A stretch of 64,000 bases of DNA from Phanerodontia chrysosporium (taxonomy: Eukaryota; Basidiomycota; Agaricomycetes; Polyporales; Phanerochaetaceae), in NCBI GenBank assembly GCA_001910725.1, contig MJGA01000012.1:806001-870000 (forward strand), written 5' to 3'. This document shows, one piece after another, positions 1 through 12,941 of the stretch. The translations under genes were made by a program, and so were the position numbers. Each line of letters opens with the position of its first letter. Within the stretch, counting starts at the first letter, position 1. Below the pieces are notes generated by a model. That model had not been told where the DNA came from, searched no databases, and saw nothing but the letters and a program-made list of their open reading frames with translations.

Positions 1-1289
1 AAATATAGTACGCATCGGCTTACCGCGGCAATCTGCATATCATACAGAGTCGTGGTAGAAAGTTGCATGAGCTTTCGGGCTGTGCGAACTTGGTCGAACC
101 ACTGCCAGCCGCCCCACTGCCAATTTGTCGCGCCCGGCGGGAGCATCGCAGGATTATTGGAAAATCGTGCACCAAGGGCGCATACAAGCAGTAGGACGGC
201 GCCAAAGCCTTCGTCGATAAGGTGCAGTCCCGACGTGACGCTCTGTATGAATGTCGGGCGGTGCAGCAGCGGGAAGCTTTCGTGCACGGTGGAGAAGTAG
301 TTGTCCAGAAGCTCTTTCATGAGTGCGGGCTCAGGGAAGTCGGTGTATGGAGGGTCGGGCGCTACGACGTCCTGTCGGATCTCGTCAATCGGCGTTAGGG
401 TACATACTGAATAGACAGAAACCTACAGAGATGAGAAGCCAAAACTCCGGTCGGCGATTGCACAACGATAGTCCAGCGTGGGCATTCGCGTCCGGCGACG
501 GGCCCGCCATACCCTCCACAAGCTCTTGCTTCATCTTGATCGCAGCCGACATCAGGGGGAAGTTGCTGGAGCGGCCCATGAAGCTGACATGTTTCTTGTC
601 GCTGAGACTCATAAACTTGAAGCCTTCGAAAAAGGCATCGTCGTCGGGTTCTTCCTGCTTCACATGCGACTCTGCCGGCGGTGAAGGCTGACTGGAGGGT
701 GAATAGGCTGGGCTGCTCCCAGAGGACGTGGTGCTAATCGGGGACTTCTCGTACGACTCAATTTTGGCTTGTTGCTGTACAAGAGGTTAAGGTCGTATGG
801 ACCATATGATGAGTCCAAGAAACACACCTGCAATACCAAGAGCCGCAGCCTGGTGACCTCCGTCTCCAATGCCCGAACGTATCTGGAGCATGTTAAGGTA
901 TTTTGCCTTTGAATAGCCAGCTCATACGCACTCTTCGTCAACGTAACGCCTCTGAATCCGAATATGAGGCCGATGGTGTACAGAAGAATAGAGCATTGCT
1001 CACCTTGCGTGGCTCCGCTTGCGCAGTGTACGTGCACTTGTCCTTGAACGAGACACAGGTAGAGCATGTTCTTCCGTCTTCGCCAGACCCGTCGCCTGCG
1101 AACTGCCACTTAGCCAGGATGCTAACGAGGCAACTATGGCGTACACCTACATCTCACTGGTGCACTGCATTGAGATTAGAGCAACGTCGGAGGAAGAAGA
1201 GACGTACCTTTCCGCCGCCTGCACTGATCGCACGCTCTTGGACGTCTCCTCCTCGCATTGTCCTGTTCGGAGTCCTCCCTGTCGCTCAT
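1..1289 (-). CDS. Zn2Cys6 / Fungal_trans transcription factor, paralog A (3' end cut by window edge)
   Basis: Nuclear DNA-binding regulator of the XlnR-like Zn2Cys6 plus Fungal_trans family. The ATG at 1289 opens MSDREDSEQDN, then a basic stretch and RACDQCRRRK. A 6-base microexon (1151-1156) supplies the VRC step and the next exon gives DGSGEDGRTCSTC and KDKC, completing the six-cysteine cluster (C-x2-C-x6-C then C-x2-C-x6-C). A short coiled-coil-like helix (YVRALETEVTRLRLL) follows near 840-900. An acidic stretch with the family motif GRSSNFPLMSAAIKMKQEL lies at 540-600, and the start of the Fungal_trans domain (FPLLHRPTF, LHLIDEGFGA) at 160-290. The rest, including the activation region, lies beyond position 1. 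It is in tandem with B, 438 bases downstream of B's stop. Target and inducer cannot be read from sequence. Confidence 0.88.
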
Positions 1290-1727
1290 AGCTGTGTAGT
1301 GGTAGAGGGTGAAGGCAAGCTTTGTAAGAGCCGCCGAATCGAGCGCAGCTATTATGGTGCAATGCTAGGGTTGGCGAGATGGTCTCCTTGAAGAGATGCT
1401 GGCGGTGCAAGCGTATAGGGGGAGCCCCTCCGGCGGAAGCAGCGAGGTAGCGCGAACGACCATCTTGTGACTGAGCAGAGCGTTCCGGTACCGAGGGCGT
1501 CGTCTAACTCTTGGATTCACCAAAATCGACAGCCCGAGCAGGCCGATGATTGCATCATAGCGCCACGAGGAAAGAAAGGTCTCTGCGGCCTTGGACCCGT
1601 GCATATAACTTGCGAGTCGGGAACGCAACACTCGCGAGATATACAACCAGTTCCCGGAGAACGTTTGACGAAGTTGCCACCCATGACACACACTAGAATA
1701 AAGATATCTATCTACTATGGCTATGAG

Positions 1728-4700
1728 CTACAAATTACTGTTCCCAGGGATGTACTGTCCTGTATTCCATCTGTACAAGCCAAGTCAGACTATGATCTGA
1801 GCAGAAGGAACAAGAGACACGTACGACGGTCCTCCGGTTTCTGTGCCCCATGCTGAGGGCTGCGACGCCACGAACGGCGCCTCGGACGCAGAAGCAGACG
1901 GCACAGGCTGGAAGACAGGCGCCGCAGCAGACGCAGGCTTGACGAAGAGCGCGTTCGGGTACTGCGGCGCCGTTTGCGTGAGCGCGGCAAATGCGTCTTC
2001 GTACGACGACGAGGGGAGCAGGCCCGAGAAGATAGCCTCGAGCGTCGGGTCGATGCCCTGCGCCGCATCGCCAGCAGTGGCACCCCCGTCGAACGTTGCG
2101 CCCGCGAGCTCCTTCCACGCCTCCTGCGCGGCCAGGCTGCTGAAGTCGACCTCGGCGACGGGCATCCGGCCGAGCTCGTCGCTGTGCACAGGCAGAGCGA
2201 AGTCGAAGTCGGGCGTGGAGAAGGATGAGGAGGTGCCCGTCCCGTCGGGCGAGAGTACGGACTGCTGGTAGTGTTCTGCACGCTTGGAACCTGCAAAATT
2301 GCGAGGCTCGGAGGCAGCGTGAGATGGGGGTGCCAAACCAGTGGTGCCTTCGTCGTCATGTCTGCGCTTCTGGTGCAGTTGCCCTCTCGACTGCACAGGC
2401 ACATCTACAAACGTAGCAAGATCGTGCAGAATATCCCTATCATATGTTGGCCAGGCCTGCACGGATGGACGATGAGGTCACTTACCAGAAACGTCCAGCA
2501 GTGTTCCATCTGTGTGGCACGTCAAGGTAAGTACGACTCCAACTGATGCAGCCAATATGTCGTACCTTGCTTCTAAAGCTTTCAGCATTCCCAAGGCCTT
2601 CCTAACCTCCTCCATCTCCCGAGCGGTATCCACCATCGACCCTGTATATCGGCTTCCCCAGATATTCAAAAGCAGAATGATCGCCGCAGTAAACAGGGTA
2701 AGCTGTATACCGGAATATGAGCCACTGCACTCGTTACAGACTGTATAGCTGCGTACCTGGTGCCAATGGTGGAACAGTGCGGTCCCTAGGCGAACGTAGT
2801 GCCGATGTAACACATGGATGCATGACCGCGCCGCGTTCGTGCAGATGGCGAGCGACGGGAACGACAGCGGCGAAGGCTTGCGTGGCATTGGAATGAAAGG
2901 CCGGTGCACGGCGATCTGGAGCGAGTAGTATGACGAGTAGAGTAGTGCGGACTGGTTCATGAAGAGCAGGTTTGGCTGATTCGGATCCCATTTCACTGTG
3001 GCAACGTCTCAATGAGACGTACGCAAGGACGAATGCAGACCTACAGTGATCTGGGATCGAATCAACCCATTTGTTGAGCTCAGAGTCGAGCTCAGAGACT
3101 ACTTGCTGCGCCCAACCGGGATCCGACCGGACCTTAGCAGTGGCATAAAGAGAGTACTAGAAAGGCGTGAGCAACCATCTAATCGTGATCATATGTTTGA
3201 GAATGCGCACAATACTCCGCAATGCATTCGCGTGGAGGCGTCCCAGCCGCAGCAAACAGCTGAAGAAGGCGACAGTCGAGGGCTTGCCGGGAGGCTGCTT
3301 GAAAGCCAGAGCAGGATCGTCAGTCACCCAGTATTCGTCGTCGCACTCGACCGGCCACTCCACGTCGAAGCTGCAGACAAAATGAGCGAGAGCCTGGGAA
3401 CAGTGGGAAGTAGACGCACTCCTCGTCCTGAACACCGCATGGCCGGCCCAAGACTGAGCACATGCCCCGATCGAGCGCGATTAGACACCTGCGCAAAACG
3501 TAATGAGTACGTGAGGGCGGCCTAGCGAGACAAGCACCTACCAGAATGCCCGCTTCTTGAGCTCACTCTCCACAGTGGGCGTCGCGGGGTACGTCGTCCG
3601 CCTGTGAGCACCAAGGTCCTGCGCAAGCCGCAGACCGTGTCCTACAATGGCATACATGGCATGGGGCACCGGCGACGCCGCGACGAACGCCGCAAAGAGC
3701 TGCCACGTCCGTTAGCCTACGACTAAGGCAGAAATCTTAGAGAGACACGCACCGCGGCAATCTGGAGGTCATACAGGCTCGCCTGCGTCAGCGGGACGAG
3801 CTTGCGGCGGTCGCGGACCTGCTGGAACCAGTGCCAGCCAGCCCAGTGCCAGTTGCGCGCGCCGTCGGGGAGCACGGCGGTGTTGTGCGAGAAGCGCGCG
3901 CCGCACGCGCATACGAGGAGGACGGTCGCGCCGAAGCCCTCGTCGGTACGGTGCAGGCCTGCGTGTATGCCCGCCTCGAACGTCGGGCGGTGCAGCAGGG
4001 GGAAGTTCACGTTCAGGTGCAGGAAGAACTCGTCGATGAGTTCGAACATGAGCAGCGGCTCCGGGAAGTCTTTGTATGGCGGGTCGCTGTGCACGAGTGT
4101 CTGCGCTTTCAAGTCAGCAGAGACTCGCAAACACAGCGAGTGGCTGGGGGCGCACCGTCTCCATGTCCCAGAACTCCTGACGTCGAGAGCTAAATATTCC
4201 ATGCTCCTGCACCGGTGATGTACGCTCTGACGTCTGTGCGAACTCCTGCTTGAGGTCCAACGCCGTCCGAATTAACATCAGGTTACTTGAGCGCCCCAGG
4301 AAGTGCGTCTCTGCCTTGACATTCAGGCCCCGGAAGCCTTCGACGAGCCCCTCGTCGTCACTGTCGTCTTCCTCCAATAGGTCATCTGTGGCAGGCGGTA
4401 GATATATGTTGTGCGGTAGGGTTGGCATTGGCTGCGAGCTGGAAGATATGGTTTGCCCTGGGTAATGGCTGACATGCCCTGGAGGTAGGCCATGGGCAGG
4501 GTATTGCGGTGCATTTTGTGGGACGCTTCGAAGCGCATGGATTTCGGCTCGTAGCTAGATTATACCGCGTGTAAGAAAGACGCAAATCAGGGCTGCAGCC
4601 CGCGGAGGTCGCACACACCTTCCGGATCAGCAAGCGGGCCTCCGTCAGCTCTACCTCCAGGTTCTGAACGTATCTGCGAGCCCATCAACCACATGTATGC

Positions 4701-5093
4701 GGACACACTGAGAGGTATACGCACTCCACATCACAAAAGCGTTTCTGTCTCGAGAGTTAGCCGCATCTAGGTGTGAGTGCGTTGCGGACACTCACGTCCG
4801 TCCCGGCAAGGTAGGTGCACTGGTACTTGAAGGCGACACAGTTCGTGCAGCGGTTTCCTTGCACTTCTGCGCCGTCGCCTGGTTGAAAGCACGTTCATAC
4901 TTGCAGCTTCGATCGAGTGTGTTCACTCACATTTGACTAGCGCAAGTGAGTTTCGTTAGCCCTCCGAGACGGACGAAGCGCACAGCGTACCTTTCCGTCG
5001 TCTGCACTGATCACATGCCCGCACCCTCCTCTTCTTCGTCGCCTTCTCCGCCATGCCCCTAGAGCTGGACTGTGCCTCTTCGCCGTTCGACAT
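1728..5093 (-). CDS. Zn2Cys6 / Fungal_trans transcription factor, paralog B
   Basis: Complete multi-exon regulator. The ATG at 5093 begins MSNGEEAQSSSRG. The first exon ends at 4991 in RACDQCRRRK, a 6-base microexon sits at 4931-4936, and the second half of the zinc cluster (GDGAEVQGNRCTNC, FKYQC) is near 4800-4880. Next come a helix (about 4620-4680), the LGRSSNLMLIRTALDLKQEF motif (about 4250-4310), and the Fungal_trans domain with FPLLHRPTF, GHGLRLAQDLGAHRR, CDDEYW and VHRPFIPMPRKPS. The C-terminal region holds DFALPVHSDELGRMPV, also found in D, and DPTLEAIFSGLLP, shared in form with E, F, G and H. A terminal intron starting GTACGT at about 1816 gives a tail ending in a stop at 1728-1730; without splicing the frame ends at 1785. 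Other exon edges are inferred from GT-AG signals and paralog comparison. Confidence 0.88.
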
Positions 5094-7752
5094 ATCCTCG
5101 GATTGAAGGTCCAAACAACGTGGTAGAGTGTTGCGAGTTCAGTCGGTCCGAGGGTCGGCTTCGAGGTGCGAGCTGCGCCTATTAAGCACGGTGCCAGCAA
5201 GGTATCGTGGTGAGACAGACAGCAGAAAAGCGAGGCCAGTCCGCGAGTGGGGGTATATGGTCAAAGGCAAGGATCGTCCAAGTGGTGCAGGCGCTGTCTG
5301 ACACGACGTCGCGCCCCCTATTGCGACTTTGTTTCTGGTGCACCATCTGGAGCGATTCCGCAGGCCCGTGCCGCGGGCGTACGTAAACCCTCCCCCGCTG
5401 ACTTTCGTCTGCACAAGCCTCCGCAGCGGCCGTTCCGCAGAGAGAAATGACCAAGTTCGCGACGGGTGCACGAATGATCGGTTGTCGAGCTGGACGGCTC
5501 GCGACCAGCCATCAGCTGCTGCGCCACGACGGCGCAGCATGTCCGAGGTTAAGCTTTCCAACGTTCGCAAGGCACCATGCGTAGGATATCGTATGTAATA
5601 CACGACTGTCAACAGGTACCACACACGACTGCTGGGATCAAGCACACTTTCAAGGCACCGGAGCCGGGGCGTGGAAGAGGTACTGCCAGGCCATGATGCT
5701 GCCCATACGGAGCACATAGCCTAAGCGCAGATGACCTGACAGCCCCGCGCGGACGCTGTGCTTCAGCTCTTCCAACAGAACCTCACATGTTCGCGTTTCC
5801 AAGGCTGCAGCATAACGACGTTCGCCACATCAGCAGCTTCGCACTCGGTTTCATCTGTCCGTTGGCTACTTCGGCCTCAACTGCAGATGCTGCACGGACA
5901 GCCCAGGCATCCGGTGTCAGGCTCGAGGAAGAACCGAATATGCAGACGTAGGGATATCAAATAGAAGGAGCGGTATGTCGTTGTCTTCCGGCGGTGTGAA
6001 GGACGCCGTTATCGTGCCCTCGAGGCAGGCATGTGCTACAAGATGTGCTGCAGTGTTTCTCTGGTCTGGGGCGGACGGTCGCGGCGCTAGCTCTGCATTC
6101 ACTGATAGAATTACAGTACCCTGATGTCTGCGCGACTATGCAGGGGCAGTCTACATCTTTACGGCAGCATCTGAAGGGAAGCGATAAGCCTGGAACAAAG
6201 GCATCATACGTACATTGGGACCGCCCCGGACGCCGGGTAAGTCTGCAGGAAGGAGCATCGTGGCCCTTGTTCTCGACAGGGGTGCCACTGACGCGACGCA
6301 GGGCAAGGCGGTGCTGAGAATTGCACGCTTGCTCTCCGCCCAGTGCTGCCTGCATGTGGCATAGGCCAGAAAATGCATATGTCATCCCACAGGAGAATGC
6401 AGATGACAAGCCTGGATGAAGGAGAAGAAATCGGTCGGCCGTGCGAAATGAACTCTGAAGCGAGACGAACCTGAGCGCGGCGGCCAATCGCGAGTTCGGC
6501 GACTGCAGTGCGGACTTGGCACTCTGTTGTCAGACTTTCGCGAAGAGTAACCGCGCAAGGCATCATAGCACTAGGACGTGCCAGGCAGCTCATGCTTCTG
6601 TGGATGTTGTAAGTGACTGCAAGGCCATGACGCGCTTGGGGACTTCGAGGAGTATTTGTCTCACTTTGGCTACATTCCCACGATGTCCTTCGCGTCCAAC
6701 TTCTCGTCTCGACGCGTCACTGCGCGACTCTAGGCTTTCTTCTGTACCACCACCGTCTTGCCTGAAACCCGTGTCATGTCTTCACTGCCCGGGGACGACT
6801 GGCCCGCAGCTCTCTCGTTTCGCGCCGTCTTGCCCGTCCCCGGCTTTCCGTCGCGTCTGTACCCTGTGCTCTCCCTATCGTACGCTATCATGGAGATCTG
6901 AAACTACGCACAAGACCCGCCACTAGCGTTGTCTGAAATTGCGGTGGTGCTGCAGGATCGCGGATGGGGCTGGGCTCTGGTATCTTGCAGGTGCGTCGTC
7001 CCTGACCTCATCGGTTGCGTACATGGTCGACTCAGACTCCGTGTCTCAGCCCTCAGGGCACTGCATTAGCATCCATTGGTCTTGGTCGAACCTCTTAGCA
7101 ACCTTTGGAATCATCGCCAGCCTCCGTGACCACACAGTGCGAGCACGAAACGCAGAGGCCAGGCACGGCGTGCGGGAGAAAGATGTGCCATTTAGGGCGC
7201 CGCTTCTCGAAGACGCCACGAAGATGAGCTTCCCTCGGAGCCTTTCCCACGCTTTGGACCCCGCGTCGGTGCTCGACGCTTCTGGCGAAACCAATTTCCT
7301 CCCCCGCCCACTCCAGTCGGCCCCGCCCCCCTGCTCGACGTCGACCGAGCCAGCATCGATGCCGCCGTGGCGCGCTCCCCGCGCTCGACATTTTCCCGCC
7401 GCCACCGAGTCCACCTGCATCAGAACGTTGGAGTCGTGGGCCCCCACGCTGCGGAGGCTGTCGAGCGGGAGCCGTGCGCCAACGAGTCACGAGAGCGGAG
7501 GCGAAAGCAGGAAGGAGAGAAGCCGATGGATTGAGTGGAATTTCGGAGCGTGGGAGTGCGGTGGATGAAAGTTGCGCGGCTGTCGCGAAGGCAAATTTCG
7601 CATGTGGGCGTGGATCGTGCGGGGATCTGCACTAGGCTCAACCGGGCGATTAGCTTGACGGCCCACCGCTTTATGAAGAAGCCTCCTCCGCCTGCTTCCC
7701 TGATCTCGCCCTTATATCTCCCCTCCCTCCCGCTCGCTTGTCACGCCCAATC
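5094..7752. other. Gene-poor stretch upstream of B and of the Sfp1-like gene
   Basis: About 2.7 kb. Open frames up to 209 codons occur on both strands, but none carries a recognisable motif or a consistent splice pattern. The part next to 5093 must hold the promoter of B, and the CT-rich stretch just before 7753 the promoter of the Sfp1-like gene. I see no tRNA, inverted-repeat element or conserved domain here. Confidence 0.5.
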
Positions 7753-9123
7753 ATGTCTGTCCCTACATCATCTTCCACCGCGCCGTCGTCGTCTCGAGGG
7801 TATGTTCCGCCGTCTTCGCCGTCTTGAGACCTCTGCTCATTGCGTCAGGCCGACGCCTCCGCTCGATGCGTCATCGCGACGCGCGGGCTCCCCGTCGTCT
7901 GACACCGTGTCAAGCGACTCGCGACCAGCGACCCCGCTCAACATAGATCTGGGGGACTACGATCCAATACTAGAACGCGAGAAGGACTTTGTACGTCGCG
8001 TCATCGCTCGTCGCTGCCGTATCATCATATTCACGCGCATATAGTGCACCAATTTCAGCTGCTGCGGGCTCACACTTCCCGACATGCATGCCCTCCTCGA
8101 CCACTTTGAAGAGTCGCACGTCGTCATCATCGACGCAGACGGCAGGCCGGTGTATCCTGCCCCTCCTTCCCCGACGCCCGCTCATTCATCCCAATCATCA
8201 CCACAACCACACAACTCCCCATATGCACGCTATATGCCGCATCTGGCCGGGTACTCGTCCTCGAATCGCGCCCCCGTCGCGAGCATTGTGATAGACTACC
8301 CGAAGCCATGTCCGCCGGCGACGCCAAGCGCGTACAACGTGCCGACGTCGCCGTACTTTGACATCCCTGAGCCGGGGCTCGGCCTCGACCTCGGCTTCCC
8401 CGACCTCGCCGACCCGTACGATCCGTTGGTTTCGAGGCGCACAGCTCGCTTGCCCCTGCAATTGAGGTCGACCCGCCATCGCCGACTGCTCCGCCCTCGC
8501 CTGCGCTCAGCAGCGCTCCGAGCATATTCGACAGCTTGACATCATCAACAATGTCAAGTCCTGTCACGTCCGCGTTCTCGACGCCATCGCCCAAACTTGG
8601 CGAGGCTGCCTGCCTGTCGCCTGTCGCGCTCTCGCCACAGCCGAGCGGGCCAGCGTGTATGCCGCCGGGTATGCTTGAAAACCCGCAGCCTCTCGGGAGC
8701 AACACTGTGCCGCTGCAGTCTCGCTCACTTTCATCCGAACCGTACAGCATTCCGCCTTCGATCTCGCGGCGGCAGCCGTATTACCGCGCCGAGGATCAGT
8801 CGTCGCCATCGCCGACACCCAGCGCGTTCCGGGCGTACTACCCACCGCCGGCGCCGGCGCCAGCTGGGTCGCACGCGGGGCGACTGAAGGCGAAGCTGCT
8901 TGACCAGCCCGCGCAGGCGATCAAGATCAGTGGGCGTCGGAGGGACCGCGACCGCGAAAAGCAGTACCGGTGCCCGAACCCGAACTGCACGAAGCGGTAC
9001 CTGAACCCGAACGGGCTCAAGTACCACGTCGAAAAGGGGACGTGCACCGACCAGGGGCCGCGGCCGTATGTGCGCAAGAATGCTGGCGGACAAGCTGCCG
9101 CCCCTGCGCCGGTCGCTGCGTGA
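7753..9123 (+). CDS. Sfp1-like C2H2 zinc-finger transcription factor
   Basis: Nuclear regulator resembling fungal Sfp1, which in yeast controls ribosomal-protein and ribosome-biogenesis genes. The ATG at 7753 starts a short exon ending at GTATGT (about 7799). Exon 2 runs to 7990 (LEREKDF) and exon 3 starts at 8045. Across that junction the protein reads EREKDF-CTNFSCCGLTLPDMHALLDHFEE, the characteristic N-terminal split finger of this family. A long Ser/Pro-rich linker follows, then near the C-terminus a basic stretch and a second finger with RCPNPNCTKRYLNPNGLKYH at about 8967-9030. The stop is at 9121-9123. The frame breaks by one base near 8416-8433 (frame of DLADPYDPL to frame of GFEAHSSLAPAIEV). 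I read this as a missing base in the assembly, since a 29-base intron there (8416-8444) would be unusually short. Orthology to Sfp1 rests on the two fingers only. Confidence 0.78.
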
Positions 9124-10519
9124 CGGTAGTGCCGTGCCTCCTCTCCCCGTTATCCTCATTGTTGTTATACTGTATCATTAATGGTGTGCTCTTTTCGCCT
9201 TTCGTCGCCCATGCACACATGAACATGCACCGCCCTTCCAAGTCGTTTGTATGCATAGAAAGTGCTCGTCTTTCATTTCGCGTAGAGTAGCCCCGCGGGT
9301 AGTATGTTGTAGGCTTCTGGGGATCGTCGCGGGGCTCGTTTGACACGAGGGTGCCTGCAGGCCGCTGAAAGTAGTGTACATGGATTAACTGTAGTTCTAC
9401 GTGTCTGTAAAATAGGTAATACACACAACGTGCTCGACGTTATGGGTGGGGTTTATCGTGCATCAGTAGCAAGGTAAGTGGATTTGTTACCGGAGTACAC
9501 AGGAGCTGTTACTCGTAATCATTGAGATAACAAGCTGACTGTTACCTCGGGGTCTCGCACGCGCGGCCCGAAATGACAAGTAAAGTCGGTCGCGCCATCA
9601 CCCCTCTCGCGAAGGCGACGCTGCCGGCAGGGGAGCCTGATGGGGTCTATGAGCGTGTGTACAGAGCACGCCGCGCTGCAGCAGCATGGCCACTCGGTAT
9701 GCGGACGGAAACGCCATGCGGCTCCCGCCACCGCGCAAGCCACCGCACTCCGAGATCATCGCGCGGGGGCATCGCCGCCACGAAAAGGCGAGACGCGTCT
9801 GGCGGGATGTGTTGGTCGCCGCGACCCTGGCGCAGATGACGCACCGGCCTCTGGGGCCATCGCACTGCGGATCAGAACGCGATGGGGACTTCTGGCGAGG
9901 GCGAGGCGGGAGGCCCCGTGAGGCGAGACCCCGTCGCAAGCGGTGCGGCGGGATCGACGCTGCCGTCCCAGAGATCCCCGTGCGCGTGCGCGTGCATGAC
10001 ATGGTGCTGCTCTCGGGTACGGTGTCGCAAGCACCGTCAGCGCGTATGCGCGGAGGACGATGTGCCGCCGCCACATGACCCTCCGACGCCGCTCGCAGCT
10101 CCGCCGCCGCACGCAGGCACGCCAGCAACCGGGGTGCGCCACGCCTGCCCACGGCACGCGCTCGCAGTGGGCTCGGCAACGTATTGAGGGTCGGCAGGTG
10201 CCATGTCACGCCTGCCACAGAGGCTCACATCGAGCTCGTGCACGGCAAGATCTCCACCATGGCGCGAACGCTCAGCTCCCCGTGCCCACCCCGGCGAATC
10301 ACACGGTCACCTCAATCACGCCCGTGCGCATCGGCGGAAGACGTCGCGCGTGCGCTCTGGGGACCGCCAGGGTCGTCCGGCCGCACTTCCCTGGCGGGCG
10401 CACGCTTCCCCGCGGGGCGAGTGCGGCCGCACGACGGATCGGCGCGGCTCTGTCGAGGAGGCTCCGCCACGGTGTGTATGAATCGCGCCGAGGTGCACGC
10501 AGGCCGGGCACGTAGGCTA
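9124..10519. other. Intergenic, very GC-rich, no supported gene
   Basis: About 1.4 kb between the Sfp1-like gene and the transposon. Several overlapping long open frames occur on both strands (for example 9598-10218 minus and 9686-10078 plus). Their translations are Arg/Ala/Pro-rich without domains, as expected from high GC content alone. The first 250 bases probably hold the 3' UTR of the Sfp1-like gene. The last two bases (10518-10519) are the TA target-site copy of the adjacent element. Confidence 0.5.
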
Positions 10520-10587
10520 CAGTGCCTTGCATAAAAACCCGCACTCGGCTGATTTGCGTCCGATGTTTGTTCTGCACAAATATTGCC
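10520..10587 (+). repeat. Left terminal inverted repeat of the Tc1/mariner element
   Basis: These 68 bases match the reverse complement of 14691-14758. The first 27 positions are identical and about six mismatches occur in the remainder. The repeat is preceded directly by the TA target site. Confidence 0.92.
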
Positions 10588-10724
10588 ATTTCCAGTAAAA
10601 ATACAGGTCACAGTGGCGATTGCGGCAGAGGCCGATAATGTCACGCCAAGTCACGCAGGTGAAGGATTGCAGATACAAGGTCATATTCGACAGTACCAAG
10701 AAGGCGTACAGAGTAAAGAAAGCC

Positions 10725-12851
10725 TCAGTTCATCTGAGCAAGCCACTGGACACAGAATTGACGAAGCTTGAGAACCTTACCCTCGGTGACGCCGAGCAAT
10801 GCCGCAAGCTGGGCAACTGGAACATCAGGGATGACATCTGGGGTGAAGTCATGCTCGGCGAGCTTGCCCTCCGCAGCAAGTAAGTCTATGCCTTTCGTAT
10901 CGTGAAGAGCAACAAGGCAGTAGCGCAGCTCTTGACCAGGGCGCGGGCGGGGATACGCCGGTACACCATTGGCAGGCGCGCCCGCGGCGCCGGTGACTTG
11001 ATTGGCTCCAGAGCCCATCATGCCACTCATGCGTTCCATGGCCATGAGTGCGAGAGGGACCATAGCTGTCGCCATGAGGGTTGACGGATCGACAGCAGGC
11101 GAAGCAGCGCCCAGCGGCGGGGGCCGGGGACCAGTGCGCCCACGCGGCTTGGCGCCATCGGGCCCCTGGACATTGCGCGGGCCGCCATCGAGAATCGAGG
11201 CTGGCGGCATATACAGTGTATCCTTGTGCGCAGCCTATACAACACAGTTAGCATATTGGCAGACATAATAAAGCTACACTTACGATGCCGGCAGCCCAGT
11301 CCCGCAGCCGACGCGGATTCAGCGCATAGTGCACATTCGAAGCGGCACCGTCCGTGTCCTTGATCACGTAGCAGTAGCCGTCCTCGCCGTGCTCCCCAGA
11401 ATGATCCATGCACTTCCACTGCTTTTTGAGCTTGAGAATGATTGCCCCGTGTAGCTGATCGGCCTCTGAGAATTGCTCAACCGTAGGAACTTGGGTTCCG
11501 CAGAGGAGCTCGTAGTCCCCCTCCTCGTCTTCACCTATAGGGTGCTGAAACGAGATTAGAATGTATACACACAGTTAGTAAAAGAGCGTACCTGCATTGC
11601 CTTGGCGGCCTGGAGATCCTTGAGATCGAACTCAACCAAGATATCAGCCTTCTTACGGAGAGCGCCGGGAAGTGTAGCCCTCCAATTCTCGTCGGTATCG
11701 ATAGCAGCAGCACGGCTGCGTCCACCCCTGTCACTTAGTTAGTCAATAGTACTTGTACAGAGATCGTGCACTTACGCTGAACCTTTCCACGAGAACCTGA
11801 ACCGGGGACCAAGATCGGTATCCAGCGCGTACTTCTTATCGAGCCCGTGGACCTTCAGGCATGCGCGGATGAAGTCACTACGAGTGGTTGTCTCGTTTAA
11901 GGCGATATGAGTGACTTTGTTCACATCCATCTTCGCCATGGGTGCAGGCTTGCCACGAGACGCAGGCTTGGCGGAGCTTGCTCTCATGTATGAGATGCCA
12001 ACGGACACAGGGTACAAATCCTCCACGGGTCCAGTCACTGCACCTTCGAGAGACGTCAGCCATGGCAATTCTCACAGAAGGATAGTCCACTCACCGACAG
12101 GTTCATTGATAGGCTGCGCAGTGTTCGCATCATCGTTAGCAGCCGCTGGGACTGGTGCTGCGTCAACCGGCAAGGCAGCATTCGTCGGGCGGGCGACATC
12201 GACAGGCGGAGCATTGTTGAACGCTTGCATGTCGCCATGAGGTGCTTCTTCAGCCGGGAGTGCATGTCCAGCTCCATGAACGTGCGGGTCGAGCGCAACA
12301 CTGTCGGCGCGCGCAGGTCCGAATACACCGGTGAGGTGACTCGGAGGCAGGTGCGGGGGAGCTGCTGGAGAAGTCGGTGCGCGTACTTGAATGCTTGGTC
12401 CAGCCCGGCGGATGTTGTTCATAGCTGGGGCACCACGAGGAAGTGGGAGCGGTGGCAGTCCGTATGCAACGAGGGTCTCGTTGATCTCCTCGTGCGACAC
12501 ATAGAACTGGGGTGGTTCAACGCCACCATCTGCAACCAAATTCAGCAGACTCATGCTTGTGAGGTCCCAAGTGGACTTACCAATCCACGCCGGCTGACGA
12601 AGCCAGGCTTCAGATGCAGGGCGGCGATACACCCAACCTCTGTGGGTGCTGTTACTGGGAGGCGGTCCTCCAGAAGCCTGAGAAGGCTGTGGGCCATTGG
12701 AGGAGAGCCCCGATGGCGAGCGGCTGCCTGGCTCACGCGACACACGACCAGTTGAAGGCGGCGCGTACGGAACCCAGCGCTTGGTCCTCGTCTGAAGCAT
12801 TGACGAAGGCGGGGAAGGGGAACGAGAGGGGCTATGAGCAGAGTTGTACAT
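10725..12851 (-). CDS. Second gene of the transposon: multi-exon protein of unknown function
   Basis: The chosen start is the ATG at 12851 (MYNSAHSPSRSPSPPSSM), because a TATAAAA lies about 85 bases upstream. The N-terminal part is Ser/Pro-rich and disordered. An intron with a clean GTAAGT donor lies near 12528-12578. A second exon group (about 11770-12060) contains MDVNKVTHIALNETTTRSDF, and the next (about 11595-11730) begins GGRSRAAAIDTDENWRATLP. The exon at about 11284-11545 holds LKLKKQWKCMDHSGEHGED followed by a GYCYV strand and NVHYALNPRRLRDWAAGI. I recall similar W-C-x2-H plus CYV plus W-A-A patterns in unannotated basidiomycete proteins, but have no family name. The C-terminus (stop at 10725-10727) has a Pro/Gly-rich linker and a helical end, VIPDVPVAQLAALLGVTEGK. 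It is transcribed opposite to the transposase and lies fully inside the element, so it is cargo or an accessory transposition factor. Confidence 0.7.
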
Positions 12852-12934
12852 CTTGTATGTTGTACTGAAAGCGAGGTCAAAATTGGAGGGCGCAACAGAG
12901 TGAGCCTGCAGAAACCCACCTGCAGCGTGCATGC

Positions 12935-12941
12935 TTTTATA
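12935..12941 (-). promoter_or_regulatory. TATA box of the transposon's minus-strand gene
   Basis: The reverse strand reads TATAAAA here, about 85 bases before the ATG at 12851. Spacing and orientation fit a core promoter and support that start codon over upstream alternatives. Confidence 0.5.

Noticed and set aside
5139..5717. 192-codon minus-strand frame upstream of paralog B
   Set aside because: No motif, no plausible start context, and it lies where the promoter of B must be. A similar frame at 5957-6487 was rejected for the same reasons.
8416..8444. 29-base intron in the Sfp1-like gene that would restore frame
   Set aside because: GT and AG ends are present and the phase fits, but 29 bases is well below the 45-60 base introns seen elsewhere here. 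A missing base in the run is simpler given the other sites.
9598..10218. 206-codon minus-strand frame as a gene
   Set aside because: Strong overlapping frames exist on both strands in a GC-rich segment. The translation is Arg/Ala/Pro-rich, with no domain and no splice pattern.
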